Shown: positions 1 to 15,100 of the stretch, in pieces
Position numbering within the stretch: position 1 is the stretch's first letter
Layout: each line of letters starts with the position of its first letter
Assembly (NCBI GenBank): GCA_033675545.1
Contig: JAWDGP010000851.1
Location: 236,001-300,000, forward strand
Reading direction: 5' to 3'
DNA length: 64,000 nucleotides
Origin: Elysia crispata
Lineage: Eukaryota > Mollusca > Gastropoda > Plakobranchidae
Position numbers and translations under genes: made by a program
Notes under the pieces: generated by a model
Told to the model about the DNA's origin: nothing
What the model saw: only the letters and a program-made list of their open reading frames with translations
Databases searched by the model: none

Positions 1-64
1 TGGGTGAAAGAGAAAAAGATAGTGGGTGAAAGAGAAAAAGATGGTGGGTGAAAGAGAAAAAGAT
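1..64. repeat. 22-bp tandem repeat, three copies at the window edge
   Basis: The unit gtgggtgaaagagaaaaaga is repeated three times with single-base changes and runs off the left edge, so the full array length is unknown. It is purine-rich on this strand. Confidence 0.8.
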
Positions 65-1481
65 GAAATGACAGAAAGTAACTGATTCGAGTAAATGAAG
101 ACCTGGAAAGCCGCAGGATTGGGAAGAGCAGCTTTGAGCAATTTTAGTCGTGTGTAAACATTAGTCTATATTATTATCAACCGTCCCGCGAAAGTCTTCA
201 TTAAAATTTCAATTCACGGATAAATGGGATGAAAGTGTAGGGGCATCTATGATGACCTCAATAAATGATAAAATGAGAAGATTGTTTAAACCTAAAGAAA
301 GTGAATCCTTGAACAGAGCATTGCATTTTGGCTCGTGCAAAAATGGCAGTCCAGCTGACTAACAGTGATTGAAATTGGGTCGTTAATTAATTTAATGCAT
401 GTTATATCCAAACAAGAATCTAAAGCTGAGCGTTATTGAAAAAATTAAGGGTTTTGCACATACAATTAAGCCAAATTATCAAAATATTATGTAATAGTTG
501 AAAAGTTGGATTTTGCAAGTTAATTTATAATTCAAAGTGATGTAATAATTGAAGACTATTAAACTTTTGTCGTTGTCATATCAGCTAACAAGAAAGCATG
601 GCTCTGCTATAAAAGGCTTCATTTGAGGGTCAGTCCTAGCGCAGGTTTAGGTTTAGTTAATGCCAAGTGGTTACAATATGCAGTTTGTTTCGTGATTAAT
701 TCTGCGCGTGAGCAGATTATATCAATAGTTTATTTAAGTTGTGGCTATGTTGTAATTTAATGAGAAGAAACATTAATGATATTACTTATCTCTATGCGTA
801 GCGACTTAGCAAAGCAATATGAAACAGTTATCGTTGCGCACGAAAAAAAATATTCACCACCTCACAGAAAATATTTAACCGCTGCAGCCGATCAGAAATG
901 GTTGGATCTAAACTTACTTAGCTTTGAGGTTGTTACAATCTAGCGAGCTTAACGCTCTTTCTTTCTGTTTGATGATTTGTTTGTCGGTTATTTACATGCA
1001 GGCATCATTGAATCTCTAGAAAAATAAAGACCTGTTTAGTACTTATCAACATAATAAGTCTCTAACACTATTGAATTCCTCAGCCTTTCAAAAAAATAAA
1101 GTAAACATATGCAGACGACAATAAATATTCATCATGTAATGAAATAGGTTAATTGATTTATTTGTAAAGGTTCAAAGCAAGCACAACAAATTAAAAAAAA
1201 GAAGAAGAAAAAGAAAAACAGCGAACAAATTTATTTCCCGTGTTATTTTATTATTACTGTGCACCACATTATCAATAAAAATTAATGCGACCAGTAAGTG
1301 ATTTTCTTCAAAGACTTCAAGAGTAGAAGTTAAATGAAGTTTTCCTCGTTATAACCTGACGATACTCTTTTTCTTAAAATTCGTTCCGATATTTGCTTTA
1401 ACTCAGCACCAGCTCACGTCATGGCCATCTCTCTTGGGTCTGATTGTCAAGAATCTCCAGTTTTTGATGTTATTTTTTTTT
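65..1481. other. AT-rich non-coding DNA downstream of the GPCR
   Basis: All frames are broken by stops and I see no exon. On the minus strand this is the 3' flank of the receptor gene. A minus-strand AATAAA (tttatt near 1230) about 250 bases past the stop codon is a possible polyadenylation signal. An A-rich run lies near 1190-1217. Confidence 0.4.
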
Positions 1482-2105
1482 TCATGCTCTTGCGGACCGT
1501 CCGTTGTGACAGCTGAAGCATAAAAGGCTCCAGAGCTGTGATCTAAAACTAGAATTTATTGCCAGATAAGCAAATATATTGACAGAGTGATTTACACTTC
1601 TCGCTAGGAACGCTAATCTATCCAAATAGGGCACAATCCTAATCCTTTGTAATAGACCCAGACTTTTTATTGTATCGTAAACATTTAGAGGGGTACAGCA
1701 AACAATATATATCACACATACTGCAATAACACATTGAACGAGTTTCGCTTCTTTTGCGGACATTTTCTTGGTACCTTGATTCGCAATCAAAGATTTTCTT
1801 ACTCGAACACTCCGCTTGAAAAGAATAACCAGGAGGGTTGTTCCGATTACTATAATTGTATACAGCATATAGTTCAGTATGTAGGATCTGGCCAACCTCG
1901 AATATGCTTGTATATCTGATCCAAGAACATAGATAGCTGGTGGGTTGAAGATAGAGAAAGAGGTAGAATTCCGCTGCGAATACTCGGCGAGACCTCTCGC
2001 TCTAATGTAGTACCCGATGAAGTATATGGTCATCACAATGACCTCATAAAACAAAGCTGTCAGGATCAAGCCGACGATAGAAGTGCGAGTAAAAATAGTT
2101 TTCAC
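1482..2105 (-). CDS. GPCR exon 2 (helices 4-7 and stop)
   Basis: Starts after acceptor tttgcag with codons VKTIFTR and encodes residues 144-350 plus the stop. The split just after the second intracellular loop is where the related fragment at 6682-6789 also begins. Confidence 0.87.
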   Translation of the reverse strand: MKTIFTRTSIVGLILTALFYEVIVMTIYFIGYYIRARGLAEYSQRNSTSFSIFNPPAIYVLGSDIQAYSRLARSYILNYMLYTIIVIGTTLLVILFKRSVRVRKSLIANQGTKKMSAKEAKLVQCVIAVCVIYIVCCTPLNVYDTIKSLGLLQRIRIVPYLDRLAFLARSVNHSVNIFAYLAINSSFRSQLWSLLCFSCHNGRSARA

Positions 2106-3305
2106 CTGCAAAGAAAAATGTTACAGTGTTTATATAAGGTTTCTATTCAAATTTTTTTCTTCTTTTTTTTTTTCTTTACATTGAAGAACAGTCGTATAAG
2201 ATTGAGTATATTGGATTCTGACTATGGTTAACTGATATTTTGATTAATGACAACATTCATCAAACAAGCAAATTTCATTTAAGACTAATTATTCTGTAAC
2301 CTTAGCAATTTTATCATAATCATAAATTGACGAGGTAAAGAATTAGTCTAAAAAAAACAAAAAGGAACAAGTTACAAATTATTATGCAATTGAGATTTTG
2401 TGGGGAAGCAAAGATGTTGCTAATAGCAAAATTGTCTTCTTTGTTATCCTGTAGAGAAAAGTCTTACTATCATAAAAGAAGAAATGATAAAAACTAAAAA
2501 AATGACAGCTTAAGTGCATTTTAAGCACACGCCACTAAGTATATTAAATACTGAATAAACTAGAACTGAATTTTCAACTCGGAGAAACATAAAAAGTTAC
2601 TTGTTGGGTGTAAAGTTTTCTTTCAAGATATTCCAGATTTATACAATTCAAGTTTTATACATAAACGTGTTAATTAAGTATTTCATAGAACTTTCTTTCC
2701 ATTCAATAAGACCATTCCCCCTGCTCTGAGCTAAATTTTCGAAAACACACAAATACAGTGCTTATAGAGATCGAGTCGAAAACAAACAAAAACATGTGGT
2801 GACATCACTGTCGTCCTTTTGAGGTTTACTTCGAGACCTACTGTACAAGTTTACATCTCTTGAGGTAAAAAGTTACCTTCAAGGGAAACATGATGCAGCA
2901 CAGTCTCTCCACGGTGATGACAGCCGTTACCCATGAGCCGATGGTGTTGATAGCTTCTACGCATGGGAAGAGTAATGCATTTGCAATCCACCTCACATTC
3001 CCATTCACGTATAAATAAAGGACATCATGGAGACTCATGAGCCTTGGAAGCCATATGATACTGACCAGCAAATCTGCAATCGCTAAAGCAAAGAAACTAA
3101 TGTTCGAAGTTAACTTGAAACCGTCCTTAAGCAAAACTAAAATGATTATGGTGTTTGAGACCGAGGAAAAGCAATAGACGACTATGTTTAAAGTTAATAT
3201 AAGATCAGAAAAAAAGAAAAATCTCTCAAAGTTTGCGGCTAAACCAAACCTCTGAAAGAAAAAGGAAGAATTTCCCATGAAATCTTCAGCGGGTCCGAGA
3301 TTCAT
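1482..3305 (-). CDS. Rhodopsin-class (class A) G protein-coupled receptor, chemosensory-receptor-like, two exons
   Basis: Two exons, 3305-2877 and 2105-1482, joined in phase 0 across a 771-base intron with a GT donor (gtaact) and an AG acceptor (tttgcag). They give a 350-residue seven-helix receptor. Helices lie roughly at 35-59, 66-87, 106-132, 150-173, 218-239, 264-287 and 306-326. Class A landmarks are present in altered form: LAIADLL in helix 2, a Cys at 115 at the head of helix 3, ERLCC (133-137) in place of DRY, CCTP (279-282) in helix 6, and NHSVNIFAY in helix 7 in place of NPxxY. NSS at 12-14 is a likely N-glycosylation site in the extracellular N terminus. The FPLKVKTIFT junction and overall layout resemble the receptors expanded in gastropods and described as chemosensory in sea hares (family knowledge); ligand and tissue are unknown. 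The start chosen is the first true ATG, at 3305; the open frame upstream lacks another ATG. A decayed paralogue lies at 6682-6789. Confidence 0.88.
2106..2876 (-). other. GPCR intron
   Basis: 771-base AT-rich intron with GT-AG ends; no nested gene or recognisable repeat seen. Confidence 0.75.
2877..3305 (-). CDS. GPCR exon 1 (helices 1-3)
   Basis: Encodes residues 1-143 and ends exactly at a codon boundary after PLK, before donor gtaact. Helices 1-3 and the ER motif are here. Confidence 0.85.
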
Positions 3306-4464
3306 ATTTGTTTTCTCTTTCTTAAATGACAATGTCTGTGATTTCCTAATAATTTCCTCAGGAGTAGATCTTAATCTTCAAAGGTGCGATGTAGATAGCG
3401 CTGAAAACGAAACAAGAAGCAGACATGATTAAAATTAGGTGAAGCAATGAAGGAAATGTATAATTATAAATCGAAGAGAGACGCAGGGAATTTTTGCAGT
3501 TTTCGCTCCAGATGCAGGATTGTCCTAGCAATGCTTTTCCTGAAGATAGTTCCTGGTCTGGGTAGCCTGGCAAATATTCTGCTTTGGACTTCACAAACTT
3601 AGTCTGACTGGCCTAACAAACCACAGCTGTCCTAGTCAACCTTTCTCACTTATACCCCTTCTAATAAAAAGCCTCGTTAACAATCTCAGGTCTTATTTCT
3701 AATCAATCTATTCTAGCAATTTTCTACGCCTAGTATGAATCGTCTAGCAAACCTACTGGCACTAATTCTAGGATTGCAAGCTTAGCAACCAAATCTATAT
3801 TACACATGCCACTAGCTCTGACTAACCGACTAACTTTCCACATACCGTTTCTAGACTAGTATAATACCTCTCTTCCATCTCTTTCACTGCGGCAAGTAGA
3901 AAAAACTCAGTCTTTAAATCTTAATATGTATATCTCTGCCACTGATAAGTCTATTTGTTACCATAATTATTTTTTATGACTTCTTGTACAACTGGTTCTT
4001 ACTGATTCATCTACATCATTTTAGCCATTTAATGGCATGGCCGTGACTAGGCTATCAAATCCATCTATCTAACACCATCTTTGCACCCAGTTTAGTAATA
4101 TCCTCTATCTGGCTAGACTCGCATGGCTAAATTATTGAGTTTAATTTGATAAAGTTATCTCTTTCTTTGCTACCAATCACTCCAGTTTAGATAAGAGACC
4201 GTAAGCATTATCTGAGCTTCTTCGATTCGAATTGATAGTTTTTAGCTTTGTTGTTGTTTTTTTTTACTTTTATACTTTAAAGTTGAAATGATATTTCTCT
4301 TCAGTCTGCATCCCGTCAACTTAAACTAAACATATCCTCGAGCTGCCATAGTTCTATCATTATATTTTTCAAGTGGAAACATTACAGTTTAGAGTCTACT
4401 GACCCCATTCAATGGATAATATGCTCAGCGTTATTGATTGTCTAAATTCTCTTCCTTTCAGGTA

Positions 4465-4527
<63 letters not shown>

Positions 4528-6681
4528 GCTCCTCTGGTAAATAATATGATTAGTATTTCACTAGTGGTATGAATGACTAAATATGATGTGGAAAGTCATG
4601 AGAGAGTGCACGTGCACCTGGCAAGAAAGGTGCCTTATGCTGAAGCTGGTTTTTGGGTTGTTTTTTTTTTAACTTTCGCATGCTATCTCTTTTTTTCCAA
4701 GGCAGGTGCTAGAGACAGATACATACACATACGTATGACGTACGACTCCCCTGCATCTAGTGAACTGTCGCGAGTTCATTTTCAATTTGTAGATTTTATC
4801 CATAAAGGGATTCGTGGTGGCATTTCAACATGAGATACGTCAATTATAATACAAGATTTTATGTACAATGCATTTCCATAGTGTTTATGAGTTATATCTC
4901 GGAATTATCAGTTTGCATCTTAATCACAGAACAGAGATAAATTGCTTTATTATGGAGCATTTGTTCAAACCAACAATTTCCAAGTTTTACAAATTTCTGT
5001 TATTCTAGCGTTCATATTTCAAACTTAAGGAGCCTTTTTTAATTAACTGATTAGAAGAGGGACTGCAGAGTGGCATTTACAGACTGAAAACCAGATAGAT
5101 ACAAAGAATCTGTGTTTTTGTTGGAATTTCTAATTGGTTATAACACAATGAACATTAACAGCATAGATCATAACTCAATTCAATCGTCTGAAAATTTCAC
5201 TGCCTTAACAATATTAATTTGATAGTGTTGAAAATAATTATGTGAAAAACTCTTCTCTGTTTTTCTTTCTTTGTACTTCGTGATCGTTTCGACCAATTAC
5301 ATGTACGTATTGATCCAAAGATTAGTTAGAAGCATCTCTAGTGCTGAAACTACATTATTACAAAATAAAAATTTGATCGAAGATTGAAGCATTGAAGCAT
5401 GAAGGTGTGATCTTTACAAAGCTGTCATAAAGAAAAAATCAATAGGACAAACTTGCTTTAATGTGAAGTGGATATCAAATCGTGTTCTTTTGGGTTTGTT
5501 TTTTGTTTTTTTTGTTTTTTTTTTGGTTTTTTGTTTTTTTGTTTTTTTTGTTCCTTTTCTTTTACAAAAAATTTAATTATCTTTTTGCATGAGACCTTGA
5601 GACACGCCTAATCTAACCCAGCAATCTTGGATCCTCTTGTTTTGATTTGACTTGTTTCTTTTATTGGCGTTCTGATATGGAGGAGAGAGACGGTCTTAGC
5701 TAGTCTGACAATACACATTTATACCATCGCTTATTGGTCTAGAGATTCAAATATGCAATTGAGTCTGTTGTATTCGATTCTATTTCCAAGTTCTTATTTG
5801 TATTGAAATTTCCATTCTTACATCTCTGAGATAGCCTTACGTTTAAAGTCAGTTTGGTGGTTGCAAAAGGTTTTTTTTCCGTGTTTTCCAAACTTTGTGA
5901 GGTGTCGTCAGGTTCATTTAATGCTTAAATAAAATTAACGATTTATTTTTCGACTGGTTTGTGTTGTGTTTACATGATGATCAAGAGGACACGTTTTTTT
6001 GTCGTTGTTTTTTTTAAGTGCGACAATACCAAATACTTTTCAGAAGAGGGAGGGAGGGAGGTAGACATAGAATTCGTGTCATCAATAGAAGAAAGCAAGC
6101 TTTAGAAGAATAACACCTCCTCTTCCTTTCTTTGAACGATTTTTCGCAGTGCATACGAATGAATATGGAAAAAAACTATACGTATAATTTTCTAAACGCT
6201 GAGAAAATTAATAACGAAATCCTGATCGTAATTTCCTCCAGTTGGAATAAAACGACTTGAAAAATTATATTTCAGCCGAAACCCAATGAACCCACACCTT
6301 GTGACGTAGATGCGAGGAAAAACAAAGGCGCCGATTAGTGCCGGTTGCAGTTCGTACTTTCGATCAATTATCGCCAGCGGGGCAAATTGCTCGTACTGAT
6401 GGTTGTCTGTTATACCGAAAGACTATTTCGTTTGCTGGCCTCACACGTTAAAAATGGCTGTACAGTTTTTCAACAGAGCTGCTGACATTTAGAGCATCGT
6501 CACCTGTAAAAGCTGAATTAGTTGTTATTTCCATCGTGACAACCGTTCCCGGCTTTTTGAATGAAAGTGAAAGTTAGTAAACTTTGGTTTCTCGCGTTTA
6601 TCAATCAGACCAGGCCTGAAAAGCAGGTGTGGTATTCACAGAAAGGTTGTCTTTATTGCTCGATTAACCATGCTCGATGAC
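3306..6681. other. Non-coding DNA between the GPCR and its decayed paralogue
   Basis: No supported exon. It holds a (TA)n run (4463-4526), T/G-rich low complexity at about 5488-5555, and a more complex stretch at about 6290-6440 discussed as a possible regulatory island. The GPCR promoter should lie in the part nearest 3305, but no clear core element is visible. Confidence 0.45.
4463..4526. repeat. (TA)n microsatellite
   Basis: About 64 bases of nearly perfect TA repeats. Confidence 0.95.
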
Positions 6682-6789
6682 TCATTTTGTTTGATGAAAT
6701 ATCCATAAGGACATCACTCTGATCTCGTTAACCAAAGCTGCGTTGATCAAGCAGAGGATGGATGTGCAGGTAAAAATGATTGTCATTAC
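6682..6789 (-). pseudogene. Fragment of a decayed GPCR paralogue (start of exon 2, helix 4)
   Basis: Minus-strand translation begins directly after an AG acceptor (ctcatcag) and reads VMTIIFTCTSILCLINAAL and on through VNEIRVMSLWIF before a TGA. This parallels the start of exon 2 of the receptor at 1482-3305 (VKTIFTRTSIVGLILTALF and so on), including the intron position. Base-level similarity is also clear, e.g. a shared cttgatc and cagctttg in register. Downstream frames show no helices 5-7, and no matching exon 1 was found upstream, where the 33-bp minisatellite now lies. I read it as a relic of a tandem duplicate, truncated after about 35 codons. Confidence 0.7.
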
Positions 6790-7129
6790 CTGATGAGGAA
6801 AAAAGGATTAAATGGAAATAGTTAGACCAAACTTATAAAGACTGCAGTAATCTTTTATTATGTTGAAACATACCTTGTGATATCAAGGGTAGTTTGCACA
6901 GGAAATAGTGACGTAAGCACTACAGAACCCTATGCATTTTAGGTTTTACATTTATTGGTTTAACAATGTTTACTTATCACGCGGCTAAATAAAGACTTGC
7001 ATGTAAAGGTCTTATTTCTTGGAAGGAGGTCATGAGAGCGCTATAATGGATTCTGAATGACATCAGCTTATCTGTTAGGACAAAATATCCTTTTGAGAAA
7101 GGTTTATAATCACTGAAATTATTAGGCCC

Positions 7130-7134
<5 letters not shown>

Positions 7135-7185
<51 letters not shown>

Positions 7186-7193
7186 GTATGTAT
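7135..7193. repeat. (TA)n followed by (TATG)n microsatellite
   Basis: About 39 bases of TA repeat passing directly into five TATG/GTAT units. Confidence 0.9.
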
Positions 7194-7219
7194 ATCCACA
7201 GCAAACAAAGCTCATATCC

Positions 7220-8815
7220 CAATATGGTGTTATAAATAGCGCATCTGCACCAAAAGTGTCCAAAGTTAACTGAGGTACACCGCTTATAGTGTTTAGAATT
7301 AAATGAGGAGCACCGCCACTGGTGTATAGCGCTACCTGAGCAGCTGCACCAATGGTGTCCAACGTTAACTGAGGAGCTACATCAATAGTGGTCAGCGTTA
7401 ACTGAGGAGCTGCACCAATAGTGTCCAGCGATAACTGAGGTGCTGCATCAATAGTGTCCAGCGATAACTGAGAAGCTGGACCAATGGTGTCCAACGTTAA
7501 CTGAGGAGCTGCACCAATGGTGTCCAGGGTTAACTGAGGAGCTGCATCAATAGTGTCCAGCGATAACTGAGAAGCTGCACCAATGGTGTCCAACGTTAAC
7601 TGAGGAGCTGCACCAATGGTGTCCAGCGTTAACTGAGGAGCTGTATCAATAGTGTCCAGCGATAACTGAGGAGCTACATCAATAGTGTCCAGCGTTAACT
7701 GAGGAGCTGCATCAATACTGTCCAGCGTTAACTGAGGAGCTCCATCAATAATGTCCAGCTTTAACTGAGGAGCTGCACCAATAGTGTCCAGCGCTACCTG
7801 AGGAGCTGCATCAATAGTGGCCAGCGATAACTGAGGAGCTGCATCAATAGTGGCCAGCGATAACTGAGGAGCTGCATCAATAGTGGCCAGCGATAACTGA
7901 GGAGCTGCATCAATAGTGGCCAGCGATAATTGAGGAGCTGCATCATCAGTGGCCAGCGATAACTGAGGAGCTGCATCAATAGTATCCAGCTTTAATTGAG
8001 GAGCTGCATTAATAGTGTCCAGCGTTAACTGAGGAGCTGCACCAATAGTGTCCAGCGTTAACTGAGGAGCTGCATCAATAGTGTCCAGCGTTAACTGAGG
8101 AGCTGAATCAATAGTGTCCAGCGTTAACTGAGGAGCTGCATCAATAGTGTCCAGCGTTCACTGAGGAGCTGCATCAATAGTGTCCAGCGATAACTGAGGA
8201 GCTGCATCAATAGTGTCCAGCGTTCACTGAGGAGCTGCATCAATAGTGTCCAGCGATAACTGAGGAGCTGCATCAATAGTGTCCAGCGATAACTGAGGAG
8301 CTGCATCAATAGTGTCCAGCGTTCACTGAGGAGCTGCATCAATAGTGTCCAGCGTTAACTGAGGAGCTGCATCAATAGTGTCCAGCGTTAACTGAGGAGC
8401 TGCATCAATAGTGTCCAGCGTTAACTGAGGAGCTGCACCAATAGTGTCCAGCGTTAACTGAGGAGCTGCACCAATAGTGTCCAGCGTTAACTGAGGAGCT
8501 GCACCAATAGTGTCCAGCGTTAACTGAGGAGCTGCACCAATAGTGTCCAGCGTTAACTGAGGAGCTGCACCAATAGTGTCCAGCGTTAATTGAGGAGCAC
8601 CGCCAATAGTGTCCAGCGTTAACTGAGGAGCACCGCGAATACTGTCCATCGCTAACCGATCGGCTCGACCAAATAATGTCCAGCGTTAACTGAAGAGCAC
8701 CGCGAATGGTATATATCGCTAATTGATCAGCTGGACCAATAGTGTCCAGCATTAACTGAGGAGCACCGCCTATAGTTTCTAGCTTTAACTGAGCAGCGGC
8801 GCCTATAGCGCCTAC
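7220..8815. repeat. 33-bp minisatellite, about 48 units
   Basis: The unit is 33 bases (consensus start gtccagcgttaactgaggag, then ctgcatcaatagt). It is diverged at both ends and nearly perfect in the middle. Because 33 is a multiple of three, frames stay open for many units. One minus frame repeats LDTIGAAPQLT and another repeats WTLLMQLLSYR. There is no splice context, signal or flanking coding sequence, and several frames are open at once, so I do not call it a gene. Variant blocks are visible: gtggccagcgataactg units at about 7815-7975, alternating gttcact/gataact units at 8150-8340, and homogeneous caccaatag units at 8430-8590. Confidence 0.92.
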
Positions 8816-11657
<2,842 letters not shown>

Positions 11658-11840
11658 CCCTTGATCCTTCATGGAGTTCTTGGATTTTTCTGTAAGGGAC
11701 AAAGCAACCCATTTTTTTCCTTGATCCTTCATGGAGTTCTTGGATTTTTCTGTAAGGGACAAAGCAACCCTTTTTTCCTTGATCCTTCATGGAGTGCTTG
11801 GATTTTTCTGTAAGGGACAAAGCAAGCCACTTTTTTTCCA
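11658..11840. repeat. 57-63-bp tandem repeat, three copies
   Basis: Each copy starts ccttgatccttcatggag, continues ttcttggatttttctgtaag, and ends with a variable T-run. Copies begin at about 11658, 11720 and 11777. The copies differ mainly in T-run length and single bases. Confidence 0.92.
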
Positions 11841-11871
11841 TACATGGATCCAAAAATGGAAACTCTCATCC

Positions 11872-12129
11872 CTAAATTGCAGGACTTGGCTCTACTTCTT
11901 GTGACAGTCCTGTAATAATGGGTATTGGAAAAAGTCTCGAATACATGTTCGGTGTTTTGGCTTGTTTCCTGGCCGTGACCTTAATTTCTAACAGGGCTAA
12001 GCCTATAATATATAGAATACATGTAAATATAAACCAATGAAACAAGAGAGTAGTAATAACCTCTTCAACTTTAATGCTTTGTTTCTCTCTCAATGGCAAG
12101 AGAGGTGCAAACATACCAATGGATGACAT
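11872..12129 (-). CDS. Possible small membrane protein or terminal exon, unidentified
   Basis: An 85-codon minus-strand frame opens at a true ATG. It has one strong hydrophobic span (residues about 26-47, LLFHWFIFTCILYIIGLALL) followed by a basic stretch (KVTARKQAK), as in a membrane segment with a cytosolic positive tail. I recognise no family. It could be an independent small ORF, the last exon of a minus-strand gene, or chance. No strong acceptor is seen just upstream. The triple tandem repeat lies immediately downstream. Confidence 0.22.
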   Translation of the reverse strand: MSSIGMFAPLLPLREKQSIKVEEVITTLLFHWFIFTCILYIIGLALLEIKVTARKQAKTPNMYSRLFPIPIITGLSQEVEPSPAI

Positions 12130-15100
12130 AAAAAAATTAATAAGTTACACGAAGTCAGTTTCTTTACTACAATCCTGATAATATTTTTTCAAAATCATGG
12201 AAATTTGGTAAAGCTGACATATATTTAACACAACACAAAAAAAACAAGGAATAATTAGATTTAAAAGATACAAGAATATAATAATCTTTTAAATATTCAA
12301 ATGTTTAGTCTGTTAAGTGAAGAATAATACATGTATATTAATTTTTTTCAGAAAAATCATGCTCGGAATTCAGTGGTTTTCAGTTTAATGATAAATCTTA
12401 AACCCAGATAAAGGCATGGACAATGCATATTTTATATCAATGGCGGATTAAATAAATTAAAAAAAAAAAATTCTGATCTTTTATGAAAACATATAAACTA
12501 CTGCAAAAAAGATTAAAGGCAATAATAGTCACTTGTCACTTAAGCATGATATATCATTTATAAAATAAAAGTCACAGAAGCGAAAAACAAGCTAATGATA
12601 AAAATGCATTTAATAATAGTCAGCAGCGATGGTTGTTATATTGTCTACTAGGTGGTTGGTAGGTGTTCATAACAAAACCCTTTTCACCTGCCACTTTTTC
12701 TTACTTTCTGAAGTTAGTTTCTGTTTTTTAACTATAATAAAGAAAAAAACTAGATATAGATAACTATTCAACATGGACATTTCTAAATGTTACTTTTGTT
12801 TGCAGCACACTTAAACTGTGCGCATAAAGAAGAGCATAAAAATCATCACAGACAATCATATATTTACAACTGATTGCACATAATGCTAGCGCATTCTCAC
12901 AGCTTCAAAAAACGATTTGACAAATGACCTGAAGATCCTGGAACAAATCCTTATGGTCATCCTAGGGGCAAAAAGCTTAAAGCGATGAACACAATAAATA
13001 CAGTACAAGACACAAGCCTATGTCACCTCTTTCATATGCACAACGCACCCAAAGTTGCAAAAAGTTCCCTTAACAAACAGGAAGACAATTATCGGTCATT
13101 AAATTTCATGCACTTATATACACTTATGAAATTCTATTTCCTATATATCAATTTCAACTGCTGTCATAAAACCTAAATGAAGTTCTTTAATTCAATAACA
13201 ATAACCCACAATGTTAATTATATGTTTCACTTGCAGTGAAAAGTTGAGATAGGTCTAGCCTAGCTTATGGATGAAAAAAAAGGACACACTTCAAAAGTCT
13301 TGCTTTAAATAAATATTGGACAAAATATGTGCGAATAAAATATAACATAGTTCCCAGGATTCAGGAAATTTCTTATTCTATTTGAGTATTTTAACTAAAG
13401 ATAAATTATTATTGAGAATAAAGTAATGATTTTTCTTGTTCGACCATGAACTCAATAAATAATCCAGAATGCTCATGAATCAGCTTATTCATAGATTATG
13501 CAAATTATGGCAATTCTGTTCATATATCATTTTATCCAAAAAGTAAATACTTTTATAAGTAAAATGATAAATTGGATCGCAAACATATATGGAGATACAA
13601 AAAAACCTTAGAATTATCTAAAATTCATTTTTTTTTTCTACAATTATATTTCTTTTCACTCAGGAATGTTTTGTTCCAAGACCATTTTAGTTTCCTCACC
13701 AAAAAAAAAGGGTTAACTTTGTTCTGGTCTTACAATAGTTCACAAAAACACATAAATATATATATTGATTTAGTGAATAAAAATTAAAAGGAACTAAATT
13801 ATAAATTAGCTACACAAGGAACAAAGTTGAGGATGAAAAATTATGTAAATACAATACAATAATTAATCCTACTACAGTGAAGCAGTAGCGAAGGAAAAAA
13901 ATAGATGTTCCCAGCTGTGAATTAATAATAAAAAAACATACACATAATTGATAATTAATTTAACACCTCTCTTTACTCTCTCCCTCCCCTCCCCTCCGCA
14001 TACTCATGCACACATAAGCCAACTTTCTAATTTGAAAGCATATTGACATTGATTATACATTTGAAACTGTGAAACATGGTTTATCAAAATGGGACATGAA
14101 AAGTTAGAGCAGGACCCTTACAAAATAATGTATTCACTAAAAGATTGACTTTCAAGCACAGCAAAATTTTATAAAGAATGTGATAATATTCATGTTAAGC
14201 ATACACAGACATCAAATAAGATAAGATTAACAATAACAATCATCTCTGCTAAGTAACTGTATTAACCTTTGCTCGTGAATTTTAATAATCATTTGATAGA
14301 GAAGCTTCATGAATCTTATATAAGTAAGTGCAGATCTTTTAGATGTATACAGCCATATCAAAATGATTTCGCCATATCCCTACATAAAATTCTACAAGAG
14401 GGTCTTTAACAGTTTACATCTCATGAGTTATGGAAAATTGAAAATATAGGATCTTTCTTCATTGCTCTTATGGAGTTGATTACTAGTAAAAGATTGAAAT
14501 TTTGAACTTGTAAGATTCTCATTCAAAGTGAGGCTTTCTCATTCAAACCCATCAACATGGAAAGCTTTGCAAAATAAGCATTTTCCTTTTATTAATCGAT
14601 TATTTTTTTTATTTACCTTGAAAATTATAATCTCCAGCAAGAAGAATAGTGATCAATGAAGTAATTCATTAATTGAGAAGAAAGTATAGAGTGAAGGCTT
14701 TCCAGATGCATTCTTACAAAGGCTAAAGTTGAAAGCATAGCGAATCATGATCAGAATGATTAATAGCAACCTGCCTTTGAATGCGTGGAGACTTCAGCTG
14801 ATTTGATTCCATAAGATTCTAGACTCAGCAGACAAATTCTTTCTTATGTTTTATCAATGCCACATAAAATACAATGCAACTTTATTTCAACTCATCATCT
14901 ATGTTAGGGCAGATAAAGTGGGAGATAACTTACCAACTCATAGAGAATGCAAAGTATAAAGTGTAGAATATGTTGAGAAATAAGCTTGCAACAACTTATA
15001 ATAAGCCCCAAACTAAAGATAATTTTCAGCTATAACAAAACAAATATAGTGCAGCATCCAAATTACTAGAAATATTACAGAAACTTAATTTCAAATGATA

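Noticed and set aside
3358-3594. Extra upstream coding exon of the GPCR
   Set aside because: No receptor-like sequence, and the N terminus is already complete at the ATG at 3305.
7075-8752. Repeat-protein genes on the minus strand
   Set aside because: Several frames are open only because the period is 33; there is no start, splice or signal context.
7220-8815. CRISPR-like array of 33-bp repeats
   Set aside because: Units abut directly with no unique spacers, and the host is a eukaryote; it is a minisatellite.
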